Part shown: one piece after another, positions 1-7,643 of the stretch
Position numbering within the stretch: position 1 is the first letter of the stretch
How the letters are laid out: each line of letters begins with the position of its first letter
NCBI GenBank assembly: GCA_022841745.1
Contig: JALHQW010000030.1
Span: forward strand, 1-64,000
Reading direction: 5' to 3'
Length of the DNA stretch: 64,000 bases
Source: Saprospiraceae bacterium
GTDB taxonomy: Bacteria; Bacteroidota; Bacteroidia; Chitinophagales; Saprospiraceae
Position numbers and translations under genes: made by a program
Notes under the pieces: model-generated
Told to the model about the DNA's origin: nothing
What the model saw: only the letters and a program-made list of their open reading frames with translations
Databases searched by the model: none

Positions 1-20
1 GCGGGATGGCAGGTAGGTAC

Positions 21-61
21 AAAAAAAATGGAGGACACTGCTTTCAGCGTCCTCCATTTAC
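21..61 (-). terminator. Rho-independent terminator, leftward
   Basis: An 11-bp stem (AAATGGAGGAC with GTCCTCCATTT) encloses a short second stem. Read on the minus strand it is followed by a run of eight T (positions 28-21). It lies about 185 bp beyond the stop of the leftward methyltransferase gene and probably ends that transcript. Confidence 0.6.
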
Positions 62-196
62 ATTCATTCGCTAAGAAATACAGAAAAATTAATTTACAGC
101 TACGAATATCACCTACTAAATCCGATTCTGGAAATCACATATACCAGCCGTATAAAAGTGTAGATGATTTGCGAAAGGGAATAGAAGAGGGAAGGA

Positions 197-265
197 GGGA
201 TGAGGGATGAGGGATGAGGGATGAAGGGGGCTGCGTGCATCCCTCATCCCTCATCCCTCATCCCT
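197..265. repeat. Heptamer array forming a perfect hairpin (GGGATGA x4 / CATCCCT x4)
   Basis: Four perfect copies of GGGATGA (197-224) face four copies of the complementary unit (238-265) across a 13-base loop, giving a 28-bp perfect stem. The array overlaps the 3' end of the methyltransferase gene: its last residues (MRDEG) and its TGA stop are encoded by the repeat. Any reading frame entering this array soon meets TGA. This is one of about ten short-unit arrays in the window. Confidence 0.9.
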
Positions 266-1059
266 CGTTGCCTCACGGCTTCGAACAGTACGATGGCGGC
301 GGAGGCGGAGACATTCAGTGAGTCCACCTGCCCGGTCATGGGGATGATGAGGCGCTCGTCGGACTGCTCGACCCAATAGTTGGAGATGCCGGTGGCTTCC
401 GTTCCGAGCACGAAGGCGAGCGGCTGGCGCAGGTCGGCTTCATAAAGGGGCTTGGCAGCTTCGAGCCAGGTGGCCATTATTTTTACTTGGTTGCTGCGCA
501 AAAAAGCGACTGCCGCTTCCGAAGAACATGCCACGACGGGGACGGTGAAAATAGCGCCGAGGCTTGCCCGTATAGCATTCGGGTTGAAGATGTCGGTATG
601 TGGGTCGCAGACCAGCACGGCGTCCACCCCGGCGGCATCGGCGGTGCGGAGCATGGCACCGAGGTTGCCGGGCTTCTCCACGCTTTCCATGATGAGCAGG
701 AGCGGGTTGTCGGAAAGGCGCAGGTCGGCGAGGCCGTGGTTTTTCATGTTGAAAACGGCCACCACGTTGGGCACACCCGTGCGGTAGGCGATTTTTTCAA
801 AGACCGTCGCATTGGTGGCGATGAGTTCACGGGGTTGCGAAGCGGCGTTTTTCAGCAAATCCTCCACTATTGAAACTGGGGTCACGGCCTCCTCGAACAG
901 CACGGCCTCCGCCTCGTAGCCACTACGCAAGGCCAGTTCCACTTCCCGCAGCCCCTCGGCCACGAACAGGCCCTGCTCCCGGCGGTCACGGGCCTTGGCA
1001 CCCAGCACGGCGATGTTTTTGATGAAAGGGTTTTGGGGGCTGGTGATTTGTTTTAGCAT
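244..1059 (-). CDS. SpoU/TrmH-family RNA 2'-O-ribose methyltransferase
   Basis: A 271-residue SpoU-type SAM-dependent methyltransferase that should 2'-O-methylate a ribose in rRNA or tRNA. An N-terminal substrate-binding part (residues about 1-100, NPFIKNIAVLGAKARDRREQ) precedes the trefoil-knot catalytic domain with its three motifs: NLGAMLRTADAAG (about 130), VLGTEATGIS (about 218) and IPMTGQVDSLNVSASAA (about 240). The length fits the TrmH/RlmB group. The exact target base cannot be told from sequence. The C-terminus runs into the heptamer array, so the last few residues are repeat-encoded. It is transcribed alone, leftward, towards the terminator at 21-61. Confidence 0.9.
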   Translation of the reverse strand: MLKQITSPQNPFIKNIAVLGAKARDRREQGLFVAEGLREVELALRSGYEAEAVLFEEAVTPVSIVEDLLKNAASQPRELIATNATVFEKIAYRTGVPNVVAVFNMKNHGLADLRLSDNPLLLIMESVEKPGNLGAMLRTADAAGVDAVLVCDPHTDIFNPNAIRASLGAIFTVPVVACSSEAAVAFLRSNQVKIMATWLEAAKPLYEADLRQPLAFVLGTEATGISNYWVEQSDERLIIPMTGQVDSLNVSASAAIVLFEAVRQRGMRDEG

Positions 1060-1169
1060 GGTTCGGCAAGTAAAAAGTACAAAGGTAAAAGGAAAAAGTG
1101 GGGGGTCGGGGCAACTTCATCCTCATCTATTTTTTGTTTTGCTTAATTTTCCCTCCAAATCATTTCAAC

Positions 1170-3413
1170 GTGAAAAGACTCGTCCTATTCGCTGCCCTGC
1201 TGTTCGTCATCGCCTCCCATGCCCAAACCCTCGTACCCACGCAAGGCATAACCATTACAAAGTCAGTCATCCTAGAAAAAGATACTTTTTGGCTCGCCGC
1301 CGCCGATAGCCTGACGCCCGCCCTGCACATCGAGGGCAACGGCATCACGGTGGACTTCAATGGGGCGGTCATCAATGGCGGCTTTGGTAAACAATGGCCC
1401 GACCAGTTCAGCGGCAGGGGCCTCGTCATCAAGGGGCGGAACATCACTTTGAAAAACGCCGTGCTGCGGGGCTTCAAGGTGGCCATCTTCGCCGAGGGCG
1501 TGGACAGCCTACGCCTGCTCGACTGCGACCTGAGCTACAATTGGCGCCCCCGCCTCCGCAGCATCCGGGAGCGGGAGGACTTCAGCGACTGGCTCTCCTA
1601 CCACCAAAACGACAAGGACGAATGGCTGCGCTACGGTGCGGGCATTTACCTAAAAAACTGCCCCAACGCCCTCGTGCGGGGCTGCACGGTGACGCAAGGC
1701 ATGAACGGGCTGCTGATGACGGGCTGCAACGACGGCCTTTTCTACAACAACAGCTTCCATTTCAACTCCGGCCTCGGCATTGGGATGTACCGCAGCAGCC
1801 GTAACCGGGTGATGCACAACCGCCTCGATTGGAACGTGCGAGGCCACTCCTATGGATTTTACCAGCGAGGGCAGGACTCGGCGGGCATCCTCGTCTATGA
1901 GCAGTGCAACGAGAACGTGTTCGCCTACAACTCCGCCACGCATTCCGGCGATGGTTTTTTCCTTTGGGCAGGACAGACGACGATGGATACGGGCAAGGGC
2001 GGCTGCAATGACAATTTGATATATAATAATGACTTCTCGTATGCACCGACGAATGGGATTGAGGTGACGTTTAGTAGGAATAAAATTATTGCAAACCAGC
2101 TTACCTCCTGTAAATATGGGATTTGGGGAGGATACAGCTATGAGTCGCTTATCAAAGGGAACCGCATCGCCCTATGCAAGACGGGAATAGCCATCGAACA
2201 TGGTCAGGATAATCAAATCATTGGCAATTCTTTCAAATTCGACTCTGTGGGCATCAGGCTTTGGTCCAGGCCAACACAGCCAACCGACTGGGGGTATTCC
2301 AAGCACCGGGACGTTTCCAGTAGGAATTATCAGATCGGGAAAAACTACTTTTTTAACATTCGGTACCCCTTAATGGTTAGTGCCTCGAAAAAAATGGCCA
2401 TCAACGATGCCAATCAGTTTGAAAGGTTCAACAGGTTATTGGTCGTGGAAAAATCCAATGAAGATCTCTATTTTGTGAAAAACGAAATTGTTGGGGATAG
2501 CAATTGGTACGATGCAGAAAACTTTAAGCACCTGAATCTGGTCGTAAAAAAATTGCAGGGCGATGTCGAAATGACGGATTTTAAGGAGTACGAAAACCTG
2601 CCATTGCCTGATGGCATGGATACGGCAATACCTAGCGACCAGCTTGGAGGGCTTGGGCGGATCCTAATTACCGAGTGGGGCCCCTACAATTTCAAATACC
2701 CCTGTGCCTTCCTGCACAAAACTTATGAAAACGGTTATTACTTCATGACCGTTTTTGGATTGCAAAAAGAACTTGGGCTACAAGGAGGGAACCTCAAGTT
2801 GATCAACGCAAGCGGGTTTGCTGACAAAGAAAAGCTACAAGCTTACTTTCCCCCTGTCGGTGCCCTCCAAAAACTCCCCAACGCCACCGACCTCCTACTC
2901 GAATTCGAGTACACAGGCCCCGCCTTCACCGACCAGTTCGGCAACCACCACCCCGAAGGCGTCCCCTACCGCTTCAGCTTCCGCCGCTTCGAGAAAAAGC
3001 TGGACTGGCAAGTGCGTTGGTATGACTACGGCGAGGACACAGACCCGCTCACGCATTACACCGAGTTCAAAAAACTGAAAAACGCATTGCCAACGGCAAC
3101 AAAAACCACCGACGACCTCTACTTCGCTTGGTGGGGCAAGCCCGCCGAGGGCGTGGGCGAGGACAAGTTCGCCACCTTTGCCGAGGCCGAGTTCGACATG
3201 GAGCCGGGCGAGTACGCCATCGAACTCACCAGCGACGATGGTGCTCGGCTCTACCTTGATGGTAAGCTATTGATTGACCATTGGAACATACACGAACCCG
3301 CCACGGACGAGGTGCGGGTGCGGCTGGGTGGGCACCATAAACTGGAGGTAGAGCATTTCGATGCTAGCGGGTTTGCGACGTTGGATTTCAAGTGGAAGAA
3401 AGTAGGAGATTGA
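1170..3413 (+). CDS. Secreted right-handed beta-helix protein with C-terminal PA14-like domain
   Basis: I chose the GTG at 1170 because it gives a clean signal peptide (KRLVLFAALLFVIASHAQ); an upstream ATG at 1098 would add 24 unlikely residues. After the signal, residues about 40-420 carry repeated short strands with N-rich turns (NNLIYNNDFS, NKIIANQLTSCKYGIWGG) typical of NosD-like parallel beta-helices that bind or cleave polysaccharide. Residues about 640-747 end in a PA14-like module (EYAIELTSDDGARLYLDGK, DHWNIHEP, GHHKLEVEHF). No C-terminal sorting domain is visible. The substrate is unknown; a glycan is the usual partner of both folds. Confidence 0.8.
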   Translation: MKRLVLFAALLFVIASHAQTLVPTQGITITKSVILEKDTFWLAAADSLTPALHIEGNGITVDFNGAVINGGFGKQWPDQFSGRGLVIKGRNITLKNAVLRGFKVAIFAEGVDSLRLLDCDLSYNWRPRLRSIREREDFSDWLSYHQNDKDEWLRYGAGIYLKNCPNALVRGCTVTQGMNGLLMTGCNDGLFYNNSFHFNSGLGIGMYRSSRNRVMHNRLDWNVRGHSYGFYQRGQDSAGILVYEQCNENVFAYNSATHSGDGFFLWAGQTTMDTGKGGCNDNLIYNNDFSYAPTNGIEVTFSRNKIIANQLTSCKYGIWGGYSYESLIKGNRIALCKTGIAIEHGQDNQIIGNSFKFDSVGIRLWSRPTQPTDWGYSKHRDVSSRNYQIGKNYFFNIRYPLMVSASKKMAINDANQFERFNRLLVVEKSNEDLYFVKNEIVGDSNWYDAENFKHLNLVVKKLQGDVEMTDFKEYENLPLPDGMDTAIPSDQLGGLGRILITEWGPYNFKYPCAFLHKTYENGYYFMTVFGLQKELGLQGGNLKLINASGFADKEKLQAYFPPVGALQKLPNATDLLLEFEYTGPAFTDQFGNHHPEGVPYRFSFRRFEKKLDWQVRWYDYGEDTDPLTHYTEFKKLKNALPTATKTTDDLYFAWWGKPAEGVGEDKFATFAEAEFDMEPGEYAIELTSDDGARLYLDGKLLIDHWNIHEPATDEVRVRLGGHHKLEVEHFDASGFATLDFKWKKVGD

Positions 3414-3436
3414 AGTTGCTTCGCAATAATTTCCCA

Positions 3437-3492
3437 AATTCCTAGCCCCCACCTCCGTCCCGTAATTCGTGCAGAACATACTCACTGGCGCT
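3437..3492 (-). pseudogene. Decayed copy of a zinc-ribbon gene 3' end
   Basis: Read on the minus strand this encodes MFCTNYGTEVGA, matching the C-terminal MFCTSCGAKVGG of the protein ending at position 5000. The nucleotide match continues for roughly 50 bp. The second cysteine has become tyrosine and the original stop is lost. The intact gene's 3' end and this relic flank the DUF4143 ATPase gene, as if that gene had entered beside a duplicated tail. Confidence 0.6.
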
Positions 3493-3542
3493 CCCTTTGC
3501 TTGACCTTTTTCATTCCTGTGTTCGCCTTAAATTTGAAACTA

Positions 3543-3625
3543 CCCCCAATTTGTTACAATAATTTAAAAAAAATACCCCCAATTTGTTACAAAAGTTCAA
3601 TATTTTTACCCCCATTTTATTACAA
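3543..3625 (+). promoter_or_regulatory. Three 33-bp tandem direct repeats upstream of the ATPase gene
   Basis: The block CCCCCAATTTGTTACAA starts at 3543, 3576 and (as CCCCCATTTTATTACAA) 3609, so the period is exactly 33 bp, about three helical turns. The last copy ends 11 bp before the ATG at 3636. Same-face spacing suggests a cooperatively bound operator, probably overlapping the promoter. No protein binding to it is known to me. Confidence 0.65.
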
Positions 3626-3635
3626 TACAGTTTGC

Positions 3636-4973
3636 ATGATACAGCGAAAACTCATACATCAGCTAAGGGCCTGGCGGCTGCGAGAAAAACGTAAACCTTT
3701 GATTATCAGAGGTGCTAGGCAAGTTGGAAAAACTACGCTGGTGAATTATTTCGGTAAAGAGTTCACACACTTCATTGGGCTAAACCTAGAGTTGTCAAAA
3801 GACAAAGAGGTTTTCGAGCGTTTCTCAGATGTCAAGCTATTGGTGCAAGCCCTTTTTCTAAGAGAGGGGGTTCCAGCCAATCAGCCCGATATTTTGCTTT
3901 TCATTGACGAAATTCAAGCGTCACCGAAGGCCATCCAAATGCTCCGGTATTTCAAAGAAGAGTTGTCTGAAATTCATGTAATTGCCGCTGGTTCTTTATT
4001 GGAACACGCCCTGGGTAGTGTTGAGAGTTTTCCGGTGGGCAGGGTAGAATACCTGATGATGCACCCAATAAGTTTCGATGAGTACTTGGCTGCAGCCAAC
4101 CCAGTAGCGAAGGACATATTCAACCAAGTGCCTATACCAGACTTTGCACACCAAACGCTGCTGGACTTGTTTCACGAATATGCGATTATAGGTGGGCTGC
4201 CGGAGGTAGTGGCCAATTTCCTGCCCAATAAAGATTTCACATCATTGGTGCCAATTTATGAGAGTCTTGTGCAGTCATTTAAAGATGACGTTAAGAAGTA
4301 TGCGAAAAATGAAAACGAAGCACGAATACTTCGGCACATCATTGAGACGGCTCCTTATGAGGCCGATAAACGTGTCACCCTGCATAATTTTGGAAACTCA
4401 GAATATCGCTCACGGGAAGTGGGCGAGGCCATGCGCTCGCTGGAGCTTGCAGGGCTGCTTAGCCTGATTTACCCCACTACGGCAACAGAGCTGCCAGCAC
4501 TGCCTGACCTCAAAAAATCGCCCAGGCTTCAATTGCTCGATACGGGCTTGATGAACTATCAAGCTGGGTTACAGCAAGAAATGCTCGGCATTCAAGACCT
4601 AAGTCAATTGTACCGTGGGCGAATTGTGCAGCACTTGGTGACCCAGGAAATCATTTCAACCAAGTACCATCCATCATTCAAGCCAATGTTTTGGGTAAGG
4701 GAACGGAGCGATTCGCAGGCGGAAGTAGATTTGGCCTATCCGTTCCGTGCTAAATTGTTTCCAGTAGAGGTTAAAGCGGGAAAGGACGGCAAGTTACGTT
4801 CCTTGCACCAATTTATGGACAGGTGCCCACATCCTTTCGCTGTGCGGTTTCATGCCAATTATTTCAAGAAAGTAGAAATTGCCACTGTTGAGGGCAAGCC
4901 ATTTTATTTGATGAACCTGCCGTACTATTTGGCCTCTAAAATAGAGGAGTATATGGACTTACTCTTAGCGTAA
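3636..4973 (+). CDS. AAA_14/DUF4143 family ATPase
   Basis: A 445-residue protein of the large, common but poorly understood AAA_14-DUF4143 family. The P-loop GARQVGKTT lies at about residues 25-33 and Walker B LLFIDEIQ at about 88-95. The C-terminal DUF4143 half has a PD-(D/E)XK-like pattern, AEVDLAYPF then FPVEVKAGKDG (about 365-395), typical of this family. I took the ATG at 3636 rather than 3501, because the upstream extension would only translate the 33-bp repeats. The gene is flanked on both sides by homologous zinc-ribbon gene ends, a sign of insertion by transfer. Its role is unknown. Confidence 0.85.
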   Translation: MIQRKLIHQLRAWRLREKRKPLIIRGARQVGKTTLVNYFGKEFTHFIGLNLELSKDKEVFERFSDVKLLVQALFLREGVPANQPDILLFIDEIQASPKAIQMLRYFKEELSEIHVIAAGSLLEHALGSVESFPVGRVEYLMMHPISFDEYLAAANPVAKDIFNQVPIPDFAHQTLLDLFHEYAIIGGLPEVVANFLPNKDFTSLVPIYESLVQSFKDDVKKYAKNENEARILRHIIETAPYEADKRVTLHNFGNSEYRSREVGEAMRSLELAGLLSLIYPTTATELPALPDLKKSPRLQLLDTGLMNYQAGLQQEMLGIQDLSQLYRGRIVQHLVTQEIISTKYHPSFKPMFWVRERSDSQAEVDLAYPFRAKLFPVEVKAGKDGKLRSLHQFMDRCPHPFAVRFHANYFKKVEIATVEGKPFYLMNLPYYLASKIEEYMDLLLA

Positions 4974-4999
4974 ATGCGCGTGTAAATCGTCCCACCATC

Positions 5000-5929
5000 T
5001 CATCCCCCAACCTTCGCCCCACAACTCGTGCAGAACATCCCGCCCGGCGCCAGCCTTGCGCCGCAGTTCGAGCAGAAATTGACCGCACCGGGCGGCAACG
5101 GGGCGTAGGCCGTTTTTCGTTCCAGCACGTTGCGGTACTCGCCCGACTCCGTCCATTGGAAGAACTGGTTGGCACGGGCGATTTCCCAGCCCTTGTTTTG
5201 GGTGGCGTACTTGGCGAACTTGAGAATCATGTTCTTGTTGACGCCTTGGAACTCGATGGCCTGCGTCTTGAAGTCGTCCAGTACCAGCGTGGGGTCGTAC
5301 TTGGCGGGCAGCCCCGCCGACTTTATGAGGGCAGTGCAGGCCACGGTCACGTCTTGGCAGGCCAATATGCCCGCCCGGTCGGCGGTGTACTGGGCGCATT
5401 GCAGCCATTCGATGAGGGCGAATTGAACGCCCGCTGACAGCAAGCCGCCCAAGCCCAGGGTGGCACTGGAGAGGGCGTCCATCAGCACGGGCATCACCTG
5501 CCCTAATTCCGAATAGAGCACGTGGCGGCATTGGATATGCCCGATTTCACGGCCAAAAGTGAAAAGCAGTTCCGCCTCCGTGAACTTCTCCAGCGCATCC
5601 GTCCCAATGACGATGATGGTGTTCTCCACCCCGCACGACACGCAGTCGAAGTAGCCCTCCCGCATCACGTAGAGCGTGGGGCGCTGCTTGAAATCGAGGA
5701 TGTCGCAGGCCGTCTCGAAGATGTCATACACATCGGGGAAGTTGCTCTGGGTGAGCTTTAGGCTACTGCCGAGGAACTGCTGCTTGAGGTAGGTCTCCAA
5801 GCCCCACTCGTAGAGTTTTTTCACGAGGGTGTCCAGCCCCTTGGTGTTTTGCAGGGCATGGAGCGCCTTCTTGTCGAAGGGGTGGAGGTACTCCTCTGGG
5901 TTGAGGCCGTTGATTTTGACGAGTTCCAT
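5000..5929 (-). CDS. M48-like peptidase domain with degenerate active site and C-terminal zinc ribbon
   Basis: A 309-residue protein resembling M48 peptidases of the short Bacteroidota/cyanobacterial type. The usual HExxH motif reads REIGH (in TFGREIGHIQCRH, about residue 145), so the first zinc-binding histidine is arginine. The downstream acidic ligand position, normally glutamate before xxADRAG, is glutamine (QYTADRAGILAC). Two lost ligands suggest a non-catalytic relative. The C-terminus is a four-cysteine ribbon (FCSNCGARLAPGGMFCTSCGAKVGG, split here only by two CxxC knuckles). Start MELVKINGLNPEEYLHP at 5929 is preferred to 5983. A related ribbon begins the neighbouring protein at 6429. 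Confidence 0.7.
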   Translation of the reverse strand: MELVKINGLNPEEYLHPFDKKALHALQNTKGLDTLVKKLYEWGLETYLKQQFLGSSLKLTQSNFPDVYDIFETACDILDFKQRPTLYVMREGYFDCVSCGVENTIIVIGTDALEKFTEAELLFTFGREIGHIQCRHVLYSELGQVMPVLMDALSSATLGLGGLLSAGVQFALIEWLQCAQYTADRAGILACQDVTVACTALIKSAGLPAKYDPTLVLDDFKTQAIEFQGVNKNMILKFAKYATQNKGWEIARANQFFQWTESGEYRNVLERKTAYAPLPPGAVNFCSNCGARLAPGGMFCTSCGAKVGG

Positions 5930-6012
5930 CGAGTGGAATTTATTTGGGAGAAAAATATCCAACTTGCATTTCCATAATCTCACTCTTTTTCAGGAGGATT
6001 GGAAGAAAAGCA

Positions 6013-6429
6013 TCAGCCTCCCATAATTGCCGCAAGGGACGCAACCCCATAAACAAAGAATGTAATTATGAATCCTATGACTGTAATCACAGCAGCGACT
6101 ATTGTCCAAGTCTTAGCCTGACTAGCTGCTTTGGCTGCGCCATCTATATCTCCTTGCTGAAACCTCTTGTTTACATTAGAAGCACTCACGATAGCTACAA
6201 TCCCAAAGATCCCCCCCAAACAAGAAAACAGGAATCCGAAAACGGTAGCCAAGATGGCTTCGGTCATCCAGTTCTTGGGAGGGGCACCACTAGCGGGCCT
6301 ATTTTGAGGTGGAGGTGTAGAGGAGTAAGTATCGCCAATCGGTTGGGCAGAGGGTTTCAATGGAGCACCGCAACTGACGCAGAAGCTTGCTGTATCGCTG
6401 TTCTGGGCACCACATTTAGGACAAAACAT
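6013..6429 (-). CDS. Zinc-ribbon plus CD225/dispanin-like membrane protein
   Basis: A 138-residue protein that starts directly with a zinc ribbon (MFCPKCGAQNSDTASFCVSCG), continues with a proline-rich linker and ends in two hydrophobic segments around residues 57-85 and 112-136. The stretch between them (ASNVNKRFQQGDIDGAAKAAS) is characteristic of the CD225/dispanin fold. It is probably a small inner-membrane protein with a cytoplasmic ribbon. Start 6429 is chosen because it places the ribbon at the N-terminus, as is usual; an upstream ATG at 6504 adds non-conserved sequence. It is in the same orientation as the M48-like gene, 83 bp upstream of it. Confidence 0.75.
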   Translation of the reverse strand: MFCPKCGAQNSDTASFCVSCGAPLKPSAQPIGDTYSSTPPPQNRPASGAPPKNWMTEAILATVFGFLFSCLGGIFGIVAIVSASNVNKRFQQGDIDGAAKAASQAKTWTIVAAVITVIGFIITFFVYGVASLAAIMGG

Positions 6430-6531
6430 AGTTTTCCGTTTTAAAAAGGTTATGAAATAAATTAGTTGGTCAAAGTTAAGCTTAGCCTCAAAACCACCAA
6501 ACAAAATCGCAAAAGCTAAAAAACGGTGGCT

Positions 6532-7308
6532 TCAAAAACTCACCAGCGTAATCTTTGGCGCTCCCCCACTCTTAGGGAAAAACACCCGCACCGTGCCGGG
6601 CATGCCGCCATTGTCCTCCGTTTTTTCGAGGGTGTAAACGAACTCTTCCCCCTCGTCCCTGTCACGCAGGCCGCCAATGGCCGTGCGGTTCGTGTTCTGC
6701 ACCTTGAGGAAGTTCACGGGTATTTTATAGCTTCGAAAGCGCTGGTGGGCGCCGTAAAAATTGTTCTGCTTGAACTGGGGCTGCATCATCTCGCCCTGCA
6801 AGAGGCTGCGGTGCAGGAACGGGCCCGCCCGCCATGCAGCGTTCTCCACCTCGTAGGTGGCGAGCAATTTAATAAATTCTTCAACTAGCACACGAGCAGC
6901 AGCATGGTCGGCCAAAGAGCCGTTAGCTGCACTGGCAATTGAGGCTGGCGGAGGGCTGGGATGTTGCGGAGCAAAATTCAACGTCACGGTATGTGGTTGC
7001 TGGCGCAATGGTTCAACTGGCGGAGAAACGCCGGGTTGCGGGCCTTTTTCCAGTACGGCGATGCGTTGCAACACCACATCGAGCAGGGCATGGCGCACCT
7101 GCGCACGGGTCATGCCCATCGCCTCGGCGCTGATGATTTGGAGGCGGTAGTCACGGCTCCGCTCGTTGAGGCGGCCCTTGTGCTGTATGCACTCACTGTG
7201 CAGGATGGCGTCTCGCCCTGCGAGGAAGTTGATGGCGAGGTCGAGGGATTCCTCCAGGTCACCATCGGCAATTTTGTCCCTGATTTGGTTGGCTATGTCG
7301 TTCATCAC
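6532..7308 (-). CDS. Hypothetical protein with effector-associated-domain-like N-terminus
   Basis: A 258-residue soluble protein without signal peptide. Residues 1-85 (IRDKIADGDLEESLDLAINFL, then HKGRLNERSRDYRLQIISAEAMGMTRAQVRHALLDVV) resemble the helical effector-associated domains that tether conflict-system effectors in Bacteroidota and cyanobacteria. A proline-rich linker (about 90-125) leads to an unrecognised C-terminal domain (about 130-258) with conserved-looking VNFLKVQNTNRTAIGG and VRVFFPKSGGAPKITLVSF. The domain match is from memory of the pattern, not a search. No obvious effector partner sits next to it. Confidence 0.55.
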   Translation of the reverse strand: MMNDIANQIRDKIADGDLEESLDLAINFLAGRDAILHSECIQHKGRLNERSRDYRLQIISAEAMGMTRAQVRHALLDVVLQRIAVLEKGPQPGVSPPVEPLRQQPHTVTLNFAPQHPSPPPASIASAANGSLADHAAARVLVEEFIKLLATYEVENAAWRAGPFLHRSLLQGEMMQPQFKQNNFYGAHQRFRSYKIPVNFLKVQNTNRTAIGGLRDRDEGEEFVYTLEKTEDNGGMPGTVRVFFPKSGGAPKITLVSF

Positions 7309-7400
7309 TTGGCTTGCTTTCGGGTTAAAAATAGGACTTTTAATGAAAAAAGACTTTTTTTTGAAAAAATGGCTATCATTGCCTTGTCTGGGATTGATAT

Positions 7401-7623
7401 GGGTTGATAAAGGTTGATATTTACAATGGTTCGTGAAGTTTTCGGGTTTTCGGGTTCTAAGGTTGCGGCACAGTAACCGTTTTTGAAAAGGTAGGTTGCT
7501 TTTCCAACCTTGTCAAAAATGATTTACATTTAGGTTTTGCCCCAAATCCCGAAAACCATAGAACCTTAAAACTTCACGAACCATTGATTTAAGCTATCAA
7601 CCCTTATCAACCCTTATCAACCC
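7401..7623. repeat. Decamer palindrome split by a MITE
   Basis: The left arm GGGTTGATAAAGGTTGATA (7401-7419) is complementary to the right arm, in which TATCAACCCT repeats with a 10-bp period (7595-7623). The arms originally flanked a loop of a few bases; the 163-bp MITE-1 element now sits in that loop. A relative of the same decamer palindrome lies at 53115-53172. Confidence 0.75.
7424..7586 (+). mobile_element. MITE-1 copy A (163 bp, 5-bp target duplication ATTTA)
   Basis: The ends form an 18-bp perfect inverted repeat, AATGGTTCGTGAAGTTTT (7425-7442 and 7568-7585), with a complementary outer C/G pair, and ATTTA lies directly on both sides (7419-7423 and 7587-7591). Inside is a nested hairpin (TTTTTGAAAAGGT pairing with ACCTTGTCAAAAA). 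No coding capacity. A second copy in opposite orientation is at 63542-63785 and is identical over the first 41 bp. These features fit a non-autonomous transposon; no matching transposase is in the window. Confidence 0.8.
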
Positions 7624-7643
7624 ATAAAACTTCCCTACCCATT

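Noticed and set aside
28-210. 60-codon plus-strand frame at the window start
   Set aside because: Its ATG lies inside a terminator hairpin and its stop inside the GGGATGA array; no recognisable domain.
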